Assembly (NCBI RefSeq): GCF_004570385.1
Contig: NZ_SPQL01000006.1
Coordinates: 1-64,000, forward strand
DNA from: Blastococcus sp. CT_GayMR19
GTDB lineage: Bacteria > Actinomycetota > Actinomycetes > Mycobacteriales > Geodermatophilaceae
Direction of reading: 5' to 3'
DNA length: 64,000 bases
This document shows positions 18,426 through 26,396 of this stretch, piece by piece. Under the pieces are notes generated by a model. It was not told the DNA's origin. It saw only the letters and a list, made by a program, of their open reading frames with translations, and did no database searches. Each line of letters starts with the position of its first letter. Within the stretch, counting starts at the first letter, position 1. Both the position numbers and the translations under genes were made by a program.

Positions 18426-19409
18426 GTGACCATCAAGGTCCTCAACGCTCTGCTCGCCGTCCTCGGTGGCGTGGCCGGCGCGATCGTCCTCTACTACCTG
18501 CTCAACAAGCTGGCCGAACTCCTGCCGGGCAAGTGGGAGGACCGGGTCAAGCCGTACCTGTACCTGCTGCCGGCGCTGGCGGCCATCGGCCTCTACCTGA
18601 TCTATCCGACTATCCAGACGTTCGTCTACAGCTTCGCCAATGCGCGCAGCACCGAGTTCGTCGGGTTCGACAACTACATCAACCTGCTCGGCTCCTCGGG
18701 CTTCCAGAACACGCTGTTCAACACGTTCCTCTGGATCCTGATCGTCCCGGCGGGGGCGATCATCCTCGGCCTGCTGATCGCGACCCTCGCCGACCGGCTC
18801 AAGCCGAAGGGCGAGAAGTTCTCGAAAACGCTGATCTTCCTCCCGATGGCGATCGGGGCGGTGAGCGCCGGCGCCATCTGGCGGTTCGTCTACGCCAGCA
18901 ACCCGCCCACGCAGGACCAGATCGGGTTGCTCAACGGGATCGTCACCGGCTTCGGCGGGGAGCCGGTGAACTGGCTGCAGATCTCGGGTTTCCGGTTCAA
19001 CAGCCTGCTGCTCATGGTCATGCTGCTCTGGTTGCAGGCCGGTTTCGCGATGGTCCTCCTCTCGGCCGCGATCAAGGGCGTGCCGACGGAGACCCTCGAG
19101 GCGGCCCGCCTGGACGGCGCCGGTGAGGGCGCGATCTTCTTCCGGATCGTGATCCCGCAGATCCGGACGACGCTGATCACCGTCTTCATCACCGTCCTGA
19201 TCGGCGTGCTGAAGACCTTCGACATCGTCTACGTGATGACCAACGGCAACTTCAACACCAACGTCATCGCCGTCGACTTCTTCAACCAGCTGTTCACGAA
19301 CAACAACGCCGGCTACGCCGCGGCGATCGTCGTCATGCTGCTCATCATCATGATCCCGGTCCTGGTGTTCCAGGTCCGTCAGTTCCGTGCCGAGGAGGCC
19401 GCCCGATGA
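18426..19409 (+). CDS. sugar ABC transporter permease, MalF/MsmF type
   Basis: This 327-residue inner-membrane protein pairs with the next permease. An N-terminal hydrophobic segment, then YLYLLPALAAIGLYLIYPTIQTF and five further helices, are visible, with the EAA loop that docks on the ATPase at ETLEAARLDGAGEGAIFFRIVIP. GTG 18426 is chosen because GGGAGG (18414-18419) precedes it and the alternative GTG at 18357 lies inside the hairpin. It overlaps the second permease by ATGA. Confidence 0.92.
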   Translation: MTIKVLNALLAVLGGVAGAIVLYYLLNKLAELLPGKWEDRVKPYLYLLPALAAIGLYLIYPTIQTFVYSFANARSTEFVGFDNYINLLGSSGFQNTLFNTFLWILIVPAGAIILGLLIATLADRLKPKGEKFSKTLIFLPMAIGAVSAGAIWRFVYASNPPTQDQIGLLNGIVTGFGGEPVNWLQISGFRFNSLLLMVMLLWLQAGFAMVLLSAAIKGVPTETLEAARLDGAGEGAIFFRIVIPQIRTTLITVFITVLIGVLKTFDIVYVMTNGNFNTNVIAVDFFNQLFTNNNAGYAAAIVVMLLIIMIPVLVFQVRQFRAEEAAR

Positions 19410-20341
19410 GCGGAACGCAGGCGGTCACGCCCACGCCGGTCCAGCTCCCCAAGGAGACGCCGTACGCGGGCAAGGCGGGGCGCCGTCGTGGGGTCGCCGA
19501 GGTGGGCAAGTCGCCGCTGTGGGTCCGGATCGTCCTCGCGCTGATCTGCATCGCCTGGGTGGTCCCGACGTTCGGCCTGGCGATCACGTCCTTCCGCGGT
19601 CAGGAGGATGCGACCACGTCGGGCTGGTGGACGATCTTCACCACGCCGGCCAACTTCACCCGGCTGACCTTCGAGAACTACAGCGAGGTCTTCACCCGGG
19701 CAAACATGGGAGAGGCGTTCGTCAACAGTCTGGCGATCACCATCCCGGCGACGATCATCCCGATCCTGATCGCCGCGTTCGCCGCCTACGCGTTCACCTT
19801 CATGCAGTTCCCCGGCCGCGACCTGCTGCTGATCGTCATCGTCGGCCTGCTCGTGGTGCCCACCCAGGTGGCGCTCGTCCCGCTGCTGAAGATCTACGGG
19901 ACGCTGGGGATGAACGGCACGTTCCCCGCCGTCTGGCTGGCCCACGTCGGGTTCGGCATGCCCCTGGCGGTGTACATCATCCGCAACTACATGGCCACGC
20001 TGCCCAGGGAAGTGATCGAGTCGGCGAAGATCGACGGGGCCAGCCATTTCCAGACCTTCTGGAAGCTGATCCTGCCCATGTCGACGCCGGTGCTCGCGTC
20101 GTTCGCGATCTTCCAGTTCCTCTGGGTGTGGAACGACCTGCTCAACGCGCTGGTCTTCGTCGGACCCGGGAACAACCAGCCGTTGACGATCGCCCTCGTC
20201 CAGCTGCTCGGTCAGCAGGGGCAGGGGTGGCAGCTGCTCACCGCGGGCGGGCTCTTCACCATGATCGTCCCGATCCTGGTGTTCCTGTCCCTGCAGCGGT
20301 ACTTCGTCCGCGGCATGACCGCCGGCGCGGTCAAGGGCTGA
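19406..20341 (+). CDS. sugar ABC transporter permease, MalG/MsmG type
   Basis: This 311-residue permease has six predicted helices and the EAA loop EVIESAKIDGASHFQTFWKLILPM. It would form the heterodimeric channel with the upstream permease, fed by the lipoprotein at 17029 and driven by the ATPase at 15771. Start ATG 19406 overlaps the previous stop. The C-terminal RYFVRGMTAGAVKG is typical of CUT1 permeases. Confidence 0.93.
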   Translation: MSGTQAVTPTPVQLPKETPYAGKAGRRRGVAEVGKSPLWVRIVLALICIAWVVPTFGLAITSFRGQEDATTSGWWTIFTTPANFTRLTFENYSEVFTRANMGEAFVNSLAITIPATIIPILIAAFAAYAFTFMQFPGRDLLLIVIVGLLVVPTQVALVPLLKIYGTLGMNGTFPAVWLAHVGFGMPLAVYIIRNYMATLPREVIESAKIDGASHFQTFWKLILPMSTPVLASFAIFQFLWVWNDLLNALVFVGPGNNQPLTIALVQLLGQQGQGWQLLTAGGLFTMIVPILVFLSLQRYFVRGMTAGAVKG

Positions 20342-20395
20342 CGGCGGCCGTGCCGGGTCCTTCCCACCGGCGTTCGCAGGACGGTCCACGGCACG

Positions 20396-21724
20396 ATGGC
20401 TGACGTCGTCGCCACCGTCGCCGTGGACCGCGAGCGCGCCCGGGTGTACGAGCACGGCTGGCAGTCGTGGAGCCCCACTACGGCCTACCGGCTCGATTCG
20501 CGACCGTTCCGTCCGGTGAGCGACCTGCGCCGGATCGGGAACTACCGGCCCGAGCGCACCGCTCCGGAGGACGCCTTCTGGGGGGAGGGCCTGCTCGCCG
20601 TCGACCCGGGGACGGGAGAGGGCGTGCGCGTGTTCGCCGCCCGCTCGGCCGCGGGGCCGATCCCGTCGATCCGGGCGGAGGTCTCCGGCGACCGGATCAC
20701 CGTGAGCGCCGACGGGGAGATCGACGTCGCCGTCTCCGATGCGGGAACGGGCCTCGACACCGCTCTCGCCCGCTGGGCCGACGGCTTCGCCGCCGCCGAG
20801 GGCGTCGGCCCGCTGCGGCCCCCGCCCACCGCGTGGTGCTCCTGGTACCACTACTTCGAGCACGTGACCCAGGGCGACATCGAGGAGAACCTGAGCGCCA
20901 TCTCGGAGCTGGACCTCGAGATCGACGTGGTCCAGATCGACGACGGCTACCAGGCGGAGATCGGCGACTGGCTGCTGCTGTCCGAGCGGTTCGCCTCGCT
21001 CGGTGCCATCGTCGACCACATCCGCGGGGCCGGCCGGCGCGCCGGTATCTGGGTGGCGCCGTTCCTGGTGGGCGAGCGTTCGGTGCTCGCCCGGGAGCAT
21101 CCCGACTGGCTGGTCCGGGACGCGAGCCCGGGCACGGGATGGCCGGACCAGCAGCTCGCGGCCCTCGACGTCACCCGGCCCGGAGCCGAGGAGTACCTCC
21201 GCGAGGTGTTCGGCACCTTCCGGAACCTGGGCATCGACTACTTCAAGATCGACTTCATCTACGCCGGGGCGATGGAGGGTGGCCGGGCCGCGGACGTCAC
21301 AGGCGTCGAGGCGTACCGGCACGGCCTGCGCGTCATCCGCGAGGCGATCGGTCCGGACGCCTACCTGCTGGGGTGCGGCGCGCCGATCCTGCCCAGCGTG
21401 GGCCTCGTCGACGCGATGCGGATCGGCCCGGACATCGGCCACCACTTCGAGCCGCTCGACGGCGACCTCTCGCAGCCCTCCCAGCGGGCCGCGGCGCAGA
21501 ACAGCCGAGGGCGGGCATGGCAGCACGGCCGGTTCTGGGTCAACGACGCCGACTGTCTGGTCGCCGGACCGCACGTGGAGCGCCGTGAGGAGTGGGCGAC
21601 CGTGGTCGAGGAGTGCAGCGGTCTGCGCGCCAGCAGCGACCGGCTCCGCGAACTGGACGAGTGGGGGCTCGAGACCACCCGCCGGCTGCTGCGCGGAGGA
21701 CTGACCACGCCGTTCGTGCGCTGA
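20396..21724 (+). CDS. GH36-type alpha-galactosidase
   Basis: This hydrolase should release terminal alpha-1,6-galactose from raffinose-family sugars or melibiose. It has 442 residues, shorter than the 700-residue GH36 enzymes. The catalytic barrel signatures are CSWYHYF, VVQIDDGYQ, the nucleophile Asp286 in YFKIDFIYAG and the acid/base Asp346 in RIGPDIG. No signal peptide is seen, so it acts in the cytoplasm on imported sugar. It begins 55 bases after the permease and overlaps the next gene. The exact substrate is inferred from the neighbouring GH32 enzyme. Confidence 0.88.
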   Translation: MADVVATVAVDRERARVYEHGWQSWSPTTAYRLDSRPFRPVSDLRRIGNYRPERTAPEDAFWGEGLLAVDPGTGEGVRVFAARSAAGPIPSIRAEVSGDRITVSADGEIDVAVSDAGTGLDTALARWADGFAAAEGVGPLRPPPTAWCSWYHYFEHVTQGDIEENLSAISELDLEIDVVQIDDGYQAEIGDWLLLSERFASLGAIVDHIRGAGRRAGIWVAPFLVGERSVLAREHPDWLVRDASPGTGWPDQQLAALDVTRPGAEEYLREVFGTFRNLGIDYFKIDFIYAGAMEGGRAADVTGVEAYRHGLRVIREAIGPDAYLLGCGAPILPSVGLVDAMRIGPDIGHHFEPLDGDLSQPSQRAAAQNSRGRAWQHGRFWVNDADCLVAGPHVERREEWATVVEECSGLRASSDRLRELDEWGLETTRRLLRGGLTTPFVR

Positions 21725-23085
21725 TGCCGACCGACCCCGGTCGGCCCGCCTACCACTTCACCGCGCCGGCCGGCTGGATCAACGACCCGTTGGGCGTGAC
21801 CTGGCACGACGGTCCCGAGGGTGGCCGGTACGAGCTCTTCTACCAGTTCAACCCCGAGGCCCCCCTCTGGACGCCGGCGATCCGGTGGGGGCAGGCGACC
21901 TCGCCGGACCTGGTCCGCTGGCGGGATCCGCGCACCGCGCTCGAACCGGGGCCGGACGAGACCGGCTGCTGGTCGGGCTCGGTCGTGGTGGACGAGGGCC
22001 GGCCGGTGATCGTCTACACCAGCGTGCTGGCCGACGCCCCGGGAATGGGCCGGATCGCCCTGGCCGAGGGCGATGCGGAGTGGCGGCGCTGGACCCGCGA
22101 CCCGGCCGGGCCGGTGCTCCCCGCGCCGGAACCGGGCCGGGGGCTCGCCCACGTCCGCGACCCCTTCGTCTGGCGGGACGGCGACGAGTGGCGGATGGCC
22201 GTCGGCGCCGGCAGCACCGACGGGCGCCCGTCGGTGCTGCAGTACTCGTCGCCCGACCTGCGGACGTGGCGGGCGGACGGCGTGCTCGCCGAGCCGGAGC
22301 CGAACCTGCCGGGACCGGGCGGCACGGTCTGGGAGTGCCCCCAGCTCTTCCGGCTCGACGGCGCCTGGGCGCTGATCGTCTCCGTCTGGGACGAGGTGCC
22401 CGGGGGAGTGGCCTGCGCCCTCGGCGACTACGACGGCCGCCGGTTCGCTCCCCGGTCCTGGCAGTGGCTCGCCACCGACCCCTTCTACGCCACGACCGCC
22501 TTCGCCGACTCCCGGGGCCGGCGGTGCGCGCTCTCCTGGGTGCAGGAGGCCGATGCCGGCGACGGCGTCCGGGCGGGGGCGCTGTCGGTCCCGTGGCTGC
22601 TGGCGCGCGAGGGGGACCGGGTCACCGTCGCGCCGCATCCCGACGTCGAGTCGCTGCGCACCGAGGTGCAGGCCGCGCTCGGTCCGGCGTCCCTCGCGGG
22701 GGCCGCCGTGGTGGTCGGGCCGCTGGCCGCCCATGCGGACGTCGACCTGCGGGCCGACCCGGCGGGCGGACCGCTGGTCCTCACGCTCGACGAGGCGGGC
22801 GGACGGCTGCTCACGCTCGTCGCCGACCCGGACGCCGCCGAGCTCCGGCTCACGGTGCCCGGCCGACCGGATGCGCGGACGCCCCTGCACCCGGAGGCCG
22901 ACGGCGGACTGTCATTGCGGCTGCTCGTGGACGCCGGCGTGGTGGAGGTCTTCGGCGGAGGTGGAGTTGCCGCGGCGCGGCTCCGCCCGCCGGGAGGCGA
23001 GCTCACCCTGGCCGTCTCGGCCGGGGCGGCGGGCGCGGAGCTGCACCGGCTGGTGATCCACGGGATGGCGCCGGCGACCGGCTGA
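21724..23085 (+). CDS. GH32 beta-fructosidase (sucrose/levan hydrolase)
   Basis: The 453-residue product has the GH32 five-bladed propeller motifs: WINDPLG with nucleophile Asp21, the RDP motif with Asp146 (HVRDPFV), and the acid/base Glu204 in WECPQ, followed by a C-terminal beta-sandwich. It would split sucrose, or the fructosyl unit of raffinose, inside the cell. ATG 21724 shares its A with the upstream TGA, so expression is tightly coupled to the alpha-galactosidase. Together they convert raffinose to galactose, glucose and fructose. Confidence 0.92.
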   Translation: MPTDPGRPAYHFTAPAGWINDPLGVTWHDGPEGGRYELFYQFNPEAPLWTPAIRWGQATSPDLVRWRDPRTALEPGPDETGCWSGSVVVDEGRPVIVYTSVLADAPGMGRIALAEGDAEWRRWTRDPAGPVLPAPEPGRGLAHVRDPFVWRDGDEWRMAVGAGSTDGRPSVLQYSSPDLRTWRADGVLAEPEPNLPGPGGTVWECPQLFRLDGAWALIVSVWDEVPGGVACALGDYDGRRFAPRSWQWLATDPFYATTAFADSRGRRCALSWVQEADAGDGVRAGALSVPWLLAREGDRVTVAPHPDVESLRTEVQAALGPASLAGAAVVVGPLAAHADVDLRADPAGGPLVLTLDEAGGRLLTLVADPDAAELRLTVPGRPDARTPLHPEADGGLSLRLLVDAGVVEVFGGGGVAAARLRPPGGELTLAVSAGAAGAELHRLVIHGMAPATG

Positions 23086-23142
23086 ACCGCCGCGCGCCGT
23101 GCCCGATGGGCGGAGGAGATCTGCCGGTGGTCCGCGCGCGAC

Positions 23143-23148
23143 TATCGT
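23143..23148 (+). promoter_or_regulatory. possible -10 element TATCGT for lspA
   Basis: TATCGT would place a transcription start near 23155, downstream of two of the three possible lspA starts (23106, 23127). It is used here to favour GTG 23220. Confidence 0.4.
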
Positions 23149-23219
23149 CAGGTCCTGCTGGGGCCCGCCGGGGCGCCCGCCGAGGCGAGGAGCGCGTCCT
23201 GTCCGAGCATCCTGATGCG

Positions 23220-23789
23220 GTGGACGACCGCCTCGCCGGCAGACGGCCGCGGACGCGCCTGCTGCTCCTCCTTGCCGCGGGCATCCTGCTCTGCGACCTG
23301 ATCACCAAGGTCATCGTGGTCGCGACCGTCGAACCGGGCGAGGACATCCGTGTCCTGGGTGGTCTGCTCTACCTCACGCAGCTGCGGAACATGGGCGCCG
23401 CCTTCTCCTTCGCCGAGGGTGCGACGGTCCTCTTCAGCATGATCGCCGTGGTCGTGGCCGTCGTCATCGTGCGGGCGGCGCGCCGCATGTACTCGACCGG
23501 CTGGGCGGTCGCGCTCGGTCTCGTCCTCGGCGGTGCCCTGGGCAACCTGATCGACCGGGTGTTCCGCGATCCGGGCTTCCTGCGCGGGGGAGTGGTCGAC
23601 TTCCTGTCGGTGCTGGCGCCGGACGGACGGGTCTGGCCGGTCTTCAACGTGGCCGATTCCGCCATCGTCTGCGGCGGCTTCCTGGGCGCCTTCCTGGCGC
23701 TGCGGGGCGTGGAGTTCGACGGGTCCCGGGGCGGCCCCGAGGACGCCGCCGGTGCGACGACGGGAGACGGCCGGGCGGGGCCCGGCTGA
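23220..23789 (+). CDS. lspA: lipoprotein signal peptidase LspA
   Basis: LspA is the aspartyl protease that removes lipoprotein signal peptides after lipid attachment. Four membrane helices and the catalytic aspartates are visible, in [13 protein letters not shown] and FNVADSAI, with the conserved LRNMGAAFS segment. From GTG 23220 the protein is 189 residues. Starts at 23106 or 23127 would add an Arg-rich extension and lie upstream of a possible -10 (23143-23148). The acidic C-terminal tail is not conserved. rluD follows, a common lspA-rluD pairing. Confidence 0.92.
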   Translation: MDDRLAGRRPRTRLLLLLAAGILLCDLITKVIVVATVEPGEDIRVLGGLLYLTQLRNMGAAFSFAEGATVLFSMIAVVVAVVIVRAARRMYSTGWAVALGLVLGGALGNLIDRVFRDPGFLRGGVVDFLSVLAPDGRVWPVFNVADSAIVCGGFLGAFLALRGVEFDGSRGGPEDAAGATTGDGRAGPG

Positions 23790-23831
23790 CCGTGCGCCTG
23801 CCGGCTGCGCGCCGCCGTCGCACCCGCCCGT

Positions 23832-23837
23832 CACAAT
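23832..23837 (+). promoter_or_regulatory. -10-like CACAAT before rluD
   Basis: CACAAT ends seven bases before GTG 23845, leaving no room for a ribosome-binding site. It argues for a leaderless rluD mRNA and for GTG 23845 over the overlapping ATG 23836. Confidence 0.5.
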
Positions 23838-23844
23838 GGGCGAC

Positions 23845-24783
23845 GTGACCAGCTCCGCGAGCCTGCACCGCGCCCTCCCGGTGCCCGACGGGCTCGAGGG
23901 CCAGCGGGTCGACCAGGCGCTGTCCCGGCTGTTCGGGCTGACGCGGACCGTGGCCGCCGAGGTCGCCGACGCCGGCAACGTCGTCGTCGACGGCCGGGTG
24001 CGCGGGAAGGGCGATCGGCTCACCAGTGGCAGCTGGCTGGAGGTCGAGCTGCCCCCGCCGCCGCGGGAGCCGACGGCGCCGCGCGTCGTCGAGGGCCTGC
24101 ACGTCCTGTACGACGACGACGACCTGGTCGTGGTGGACAAGCCCGTGGGCGTCGCGGCGCACCCGAGCCCCGGCTGGGACGGCCCGACCGTGATCGGCGG
24201 GCTGGCCGCGGCGGGGTACCGCATCTCCACGTCGGGGGCCGAGGAGCGGCGGGGCGTCGTGCACCGGCTGGACGCCGCGACCACCGGTGTCATGGCGGTG
24301 GCCAAGAGCGAACGGGCCTACACCGCGCTCAAGGCGGCCTTCAAGGAACGCACCGTCGCCAAGGGCTACCACGCGCTCGTCCAGGGCCATCCCGATCCGT
24401 CCCGGGGCACCATCGACGCCCCGATCGACCGCCACCCCCGCCACGACTGGCGGTTCGCGGTGGTCAGCGGCGGCCGGCCGTCCATCACCCACTACGAGGT
24501 GATGGAGGCCTTTCCCGCCGCGAGCCTCGTCGACATCCGGCTCGAGACCGGCCGCACGCATCAGATCCGCGTGCACTTCTCCGCCCTGCGCCATCCCTGC
24601 GTCGGCGACACGATGTACGGCGCGGACCCGACGCTCGCGGCGCGGCTGCGCGTGGACCGGCAGTGGTTGCACGCCGTCCGGCTGGGCTTCCCCCATCCGG
24701 CCGACGGCCGCTGGGTCGAGTTCACCAGCGAGTACCCGCCCGACCTCGCCGGCGCGCTGACCGTGCTCCGCGCCGAGACCTGA
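23845..24783 (+). CDS. rluD: 23S rRNA pseudouridine synthase, RluD family
   Basis: RluA/RluD-family enzymes turn uridines of 23S rRNA into pseudouridine. The 312-residue protein has an N-terminal S4 RNA-binding domain (about 15-80: [25 protein letters not shown]) and a catalytic domain with Asp in [14 protein letters not shown], followed by [17 protein letters not shown] 23845 fits a leaderless promoter; ATG 23836 would add three residues. Exact target uridines are inferred from the family only. Confidence 0.93.
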   Translation: MTSSASLHRALPVPDGLEGQRVDQALSRLFGLTRTVAAEVADAGNVVVDGRVRGKGDRLTSGSWLEVELPPPPREPTAPRVVEGLHVLYDDDDLVVVDKPVGVAAHPSPGWDGPTVIGGLAAAGYRISTSGAEERRGVVHRLDAATTGVMAVAKSERAYTALKAAFKERTVAKGYHALVQGHPDPSRGTIDAPIDRHPRHDWRFAVVSGGRPSITHYEVMEAFPAASLVDIRLETGRTHQIRVHFSALRHPCVGDTMYGADPTLAARLRVDRQWLHAVRLGFPHPADGRWVEFTSEYPPDLAGALTVLRAET

Positions 24784-24785
24784 CC

Positions 24786-24824
24786 ATGCGGCCCCCGAGG
24801 GCGAGCCTGCGAGCCCGGCCATGA
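24786..24824 (+). CDS. 12-codon coupling ORF before the CPBP protease gene
   Basis: ATG 24786 reads MRPPRASLRARP and stops at TGA 24822-24824, overlapping the next start (ATG 24821) by ATGA. The bases CGAGCCTGCGAG inside it resemble the CGAGCTTGCGAG core of the 26-codon repeats before dnaE1 and trpC, so this may be a shortened member of that family. Translation is unproven. Confidence 0.3.
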   Translation: MRPPRASLRARP

Positions 24825-25603
24825 GCCTGCCGGGCTCGCTCGCCGACTTCGGTCCGGCAGCGCTGGCGGCCGTCGTCGTCGCGGCCTACCTGATCCTCGG
24901 CGAGCCGGTCGTCGGGCACGTCCTGCACCGGCGCTTCGAGGGCCGGCTGCGGTCCGATCCCCAGGCCCGGCGCTCGTTCTACCGCCGGCTGCTGGTGCTC
25001 GAGTGGGGGCTGGCGGTGCTGGCGCTCGTCATCTGGCTGTCCGCCCCGGGGGTGGACGCCGGCCAGGTGGGCCTCGTCTGGCCGGTGCAGTGGCCCGGGC
25101 CCGTGACCTCCGTGGTGGTTCTGCTCGTCCTGGTCTTCGTCGTGGTGTCCACGCGGGCGCTGCGCGGCGGCGCGCTGCTCGAGGCGGCCGAGCCGGTGCG
25201 ACGGCCGGGTGAGGGGCGGCACAGCGAGCCGGCCGCGCACGCCACGCTCGCGCTGCTGCCCCGGACCGCGGGGGAGCGGCGGTTGTTCACCGTCGTCGGC
25301 GTCACCGCGGGGATCTGCGAGGAGTGGCTCTACCGCGGCTTCTTCCTGGCCGTCGCCGCCGCCGTGGGCGAAGGGTGGTCGACCGGGGTCCTCGTCGGGG
25401 TCGCCGCGCTGGCCTTCGGACTGGCGCACGCCTACCAGGGGTGGGTCGGCATCACGACCACCGGCGTGCTCGGGGGGATCATGGCCGCCGTGTACCTGCA
25501 GACCGGCTCGCTGCTCCTGCCGGTCCTGCTCCACGCGCTGATCGACCTGCGCTTCCTGCTCGTACCCTCGCGTGTCCTGCCGGTCGGACGGGTGTCCGGG
25601 TGA
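24821..25603 (+). CDS. CPBP (CAAX protease/bacteriocin-processing) intramembrane metalloprotease
   Basis: This 260-residue membrane protein has about seven hydrophobic helices and the three CPBP motifs: EExxxR in CEEWLYRG, FxxxH in FGLAHAYQG and HxxxD in LLHALIDLR. Family members are glutamate-dependent intramembrane proteases involved in prenyl-protein processing or bacteriocin immunity; the substrate here is unknown. The GNAT gene that follows overlaps its stop by GTGA. Confidence 0.9.
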   Translation: MSLPGSLADFGPAALAAVVVAAYLILGEPVVGHVLHRRFEGRLRSDPQARRSFYRRLLVLEWGLAVLALVIWLSAPGVDAGQVGLVWPVQWPGPVTSVVVLLVLVFVVVSTRALRGGALLEAAEPVRRPGEGRHSEPAAHATLALLPRTAGERRLFTVVGVTAGICEEWLYRGFFLAVAAAVGEGWSTGVLVGVAALAFGLAHAYQGWVGITTTGVLGGIMAAVYLQTGSLLLPVLLHALIDLRFLLVPSRVLPVGRVSG

Positions 25604-26037
25604 GCGCCCCCACGGCGGTGGTCGCGACAGCGGCGGACCTGCCGGAGGTGGCTGCCCTCCGGACGCGGGTCTTCGTGGCCGAGCAGGGCGTGCCGGCCGA
25701 GATCGAGCAGGACGCGGCGGACGCCACCGCCGTGCACGTGCTGAGCCGGGACGCCGCCGGCCGCGTGGTGGCCACCGGGCGGCTCCTCGCCTCCGGGCGG
25801 ACCGCAGCGATCGGCCGGATGGCGACCGACGCCGCCGCCCGCGGGCGGGGGCACGCGGCAGCCGTCCTGGCGGAGCTGCACCGCCAGGCGGTCCTGCGCG
25901 GGGTGGCCGACGTCGAGCTGCACGCACAGCTGACGGCCCGGGGGTTCTACGAACGGGCCGGCTACGCCGCGGTCGGCGAGGTGTACGAGGAGGCCGGTAT
26001 CGCGCACATCACCATGCGGCGCAGCCTGCCCGAGTAG
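25600..26037 (+). CDS. GNAT-family N-acetyltransferase
   Basis: The 145-residue product has the GNAT fold order: VRTR/VFVAEQGVP near the N-terminus (ElaA/YjcF-like), beta-4 ATGRLLASGRTAAIGRMATD, the acetyl-CoA loop ARGRGHAAAVLAELHRQA, and LTARGFYERAGYAAVGEVYEEAGIAHITMRR near the end. The acceptor is unknown. Start GTG 25600 overlaps the upstream stop, so it is probably translated together with the CPBP protease. Confidence 0.88.
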   Translation: MSAPTAVVATAADLPEVAALRTRVFVAEQGVPAEIEQDAADATAVHVLSRDAAGRVVATGRLLASGRTAAIGRMATDAAARGRGHAAAVLAELHRQAVLRGVADVELHAQLTARGFYERAGYAAVGEVYEEAGIAHITMRRSLPE

Positions 26038-26315
26038 CGGATGCCGCCCTCTCCCTGCGTACCGGGGACGTGGTCGCGGAGGCGGGACCGCGCCAGTGGG
26101 CAGGGTGTGACGGATCGGTCCGGCTGTGACGAGACACGTTCTGTCAGACCCTCGGACTACACACCTCTCAGTGCGAGGATTGGGGAGCCGGTCCACCGGC
26201 ACCCGAGACCGCACAGTCGTACCCGCACACGCCCGCCGGTCTTCCCCGCCGGTCGCCCCGCCGCGGTTCTCCGACGGCCGGGCACGCACGACCACTGAGG
26301 AGCATCGACCGCACC
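26038..26315. other. non-coding gap before the dnaE1 leader
   Basis: With the following leader ORF this gap puts 355 bases between the GNAT stop and dnaE1. TGTGACG occurs twice, about 20 bases apart, near 26105-26131, and TGAGGAG lies at 26296-26302. I see no convincing promoter, terminator or gene; short open frames here look accidental. Confidence 0.5.
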
Positions 26316-26396
26316 GTGAGCGAGCTTGCGAGTGAACGCATGAGCACGGCAGCCCCGCGAGCGGGCTCGACGAGCGCCCGCGAGGAGTGCGCGTGA
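26316..26396 (+). CDS. 26-codon repeat-family leader ORF before dnaE1
   Basis: GTG 26316 opens a 26-codon ORF whose TGA (26394-26396) overlaps the dnaE1 GTG 26393. A homologous ORF of exactly the same length precedes trpC (60564-60644). The pair shares the peptide pattern M-x-E-L-A, Arg8, AA at 12-13, AGST at 16-19, Ala21 and EE at 23-24; about 59 of 81 bases match by my count. The 3' end supplies the ribosome-binding GAGGAG for dnaE1. It may be a coupling leader or a mobile repeat that happens to stay open. Confidence 0.45.
   Translation: MSELASERMSTAAPRAGSTSAREECA

Noticed and set aside
26126-26335. 69-codon ORF before dnaE1
   Set aside because: It has no ribosome-binding site and a random-looking His/Arg/Thr/Pro composition, and it overlaps the leader repeat out of frame.
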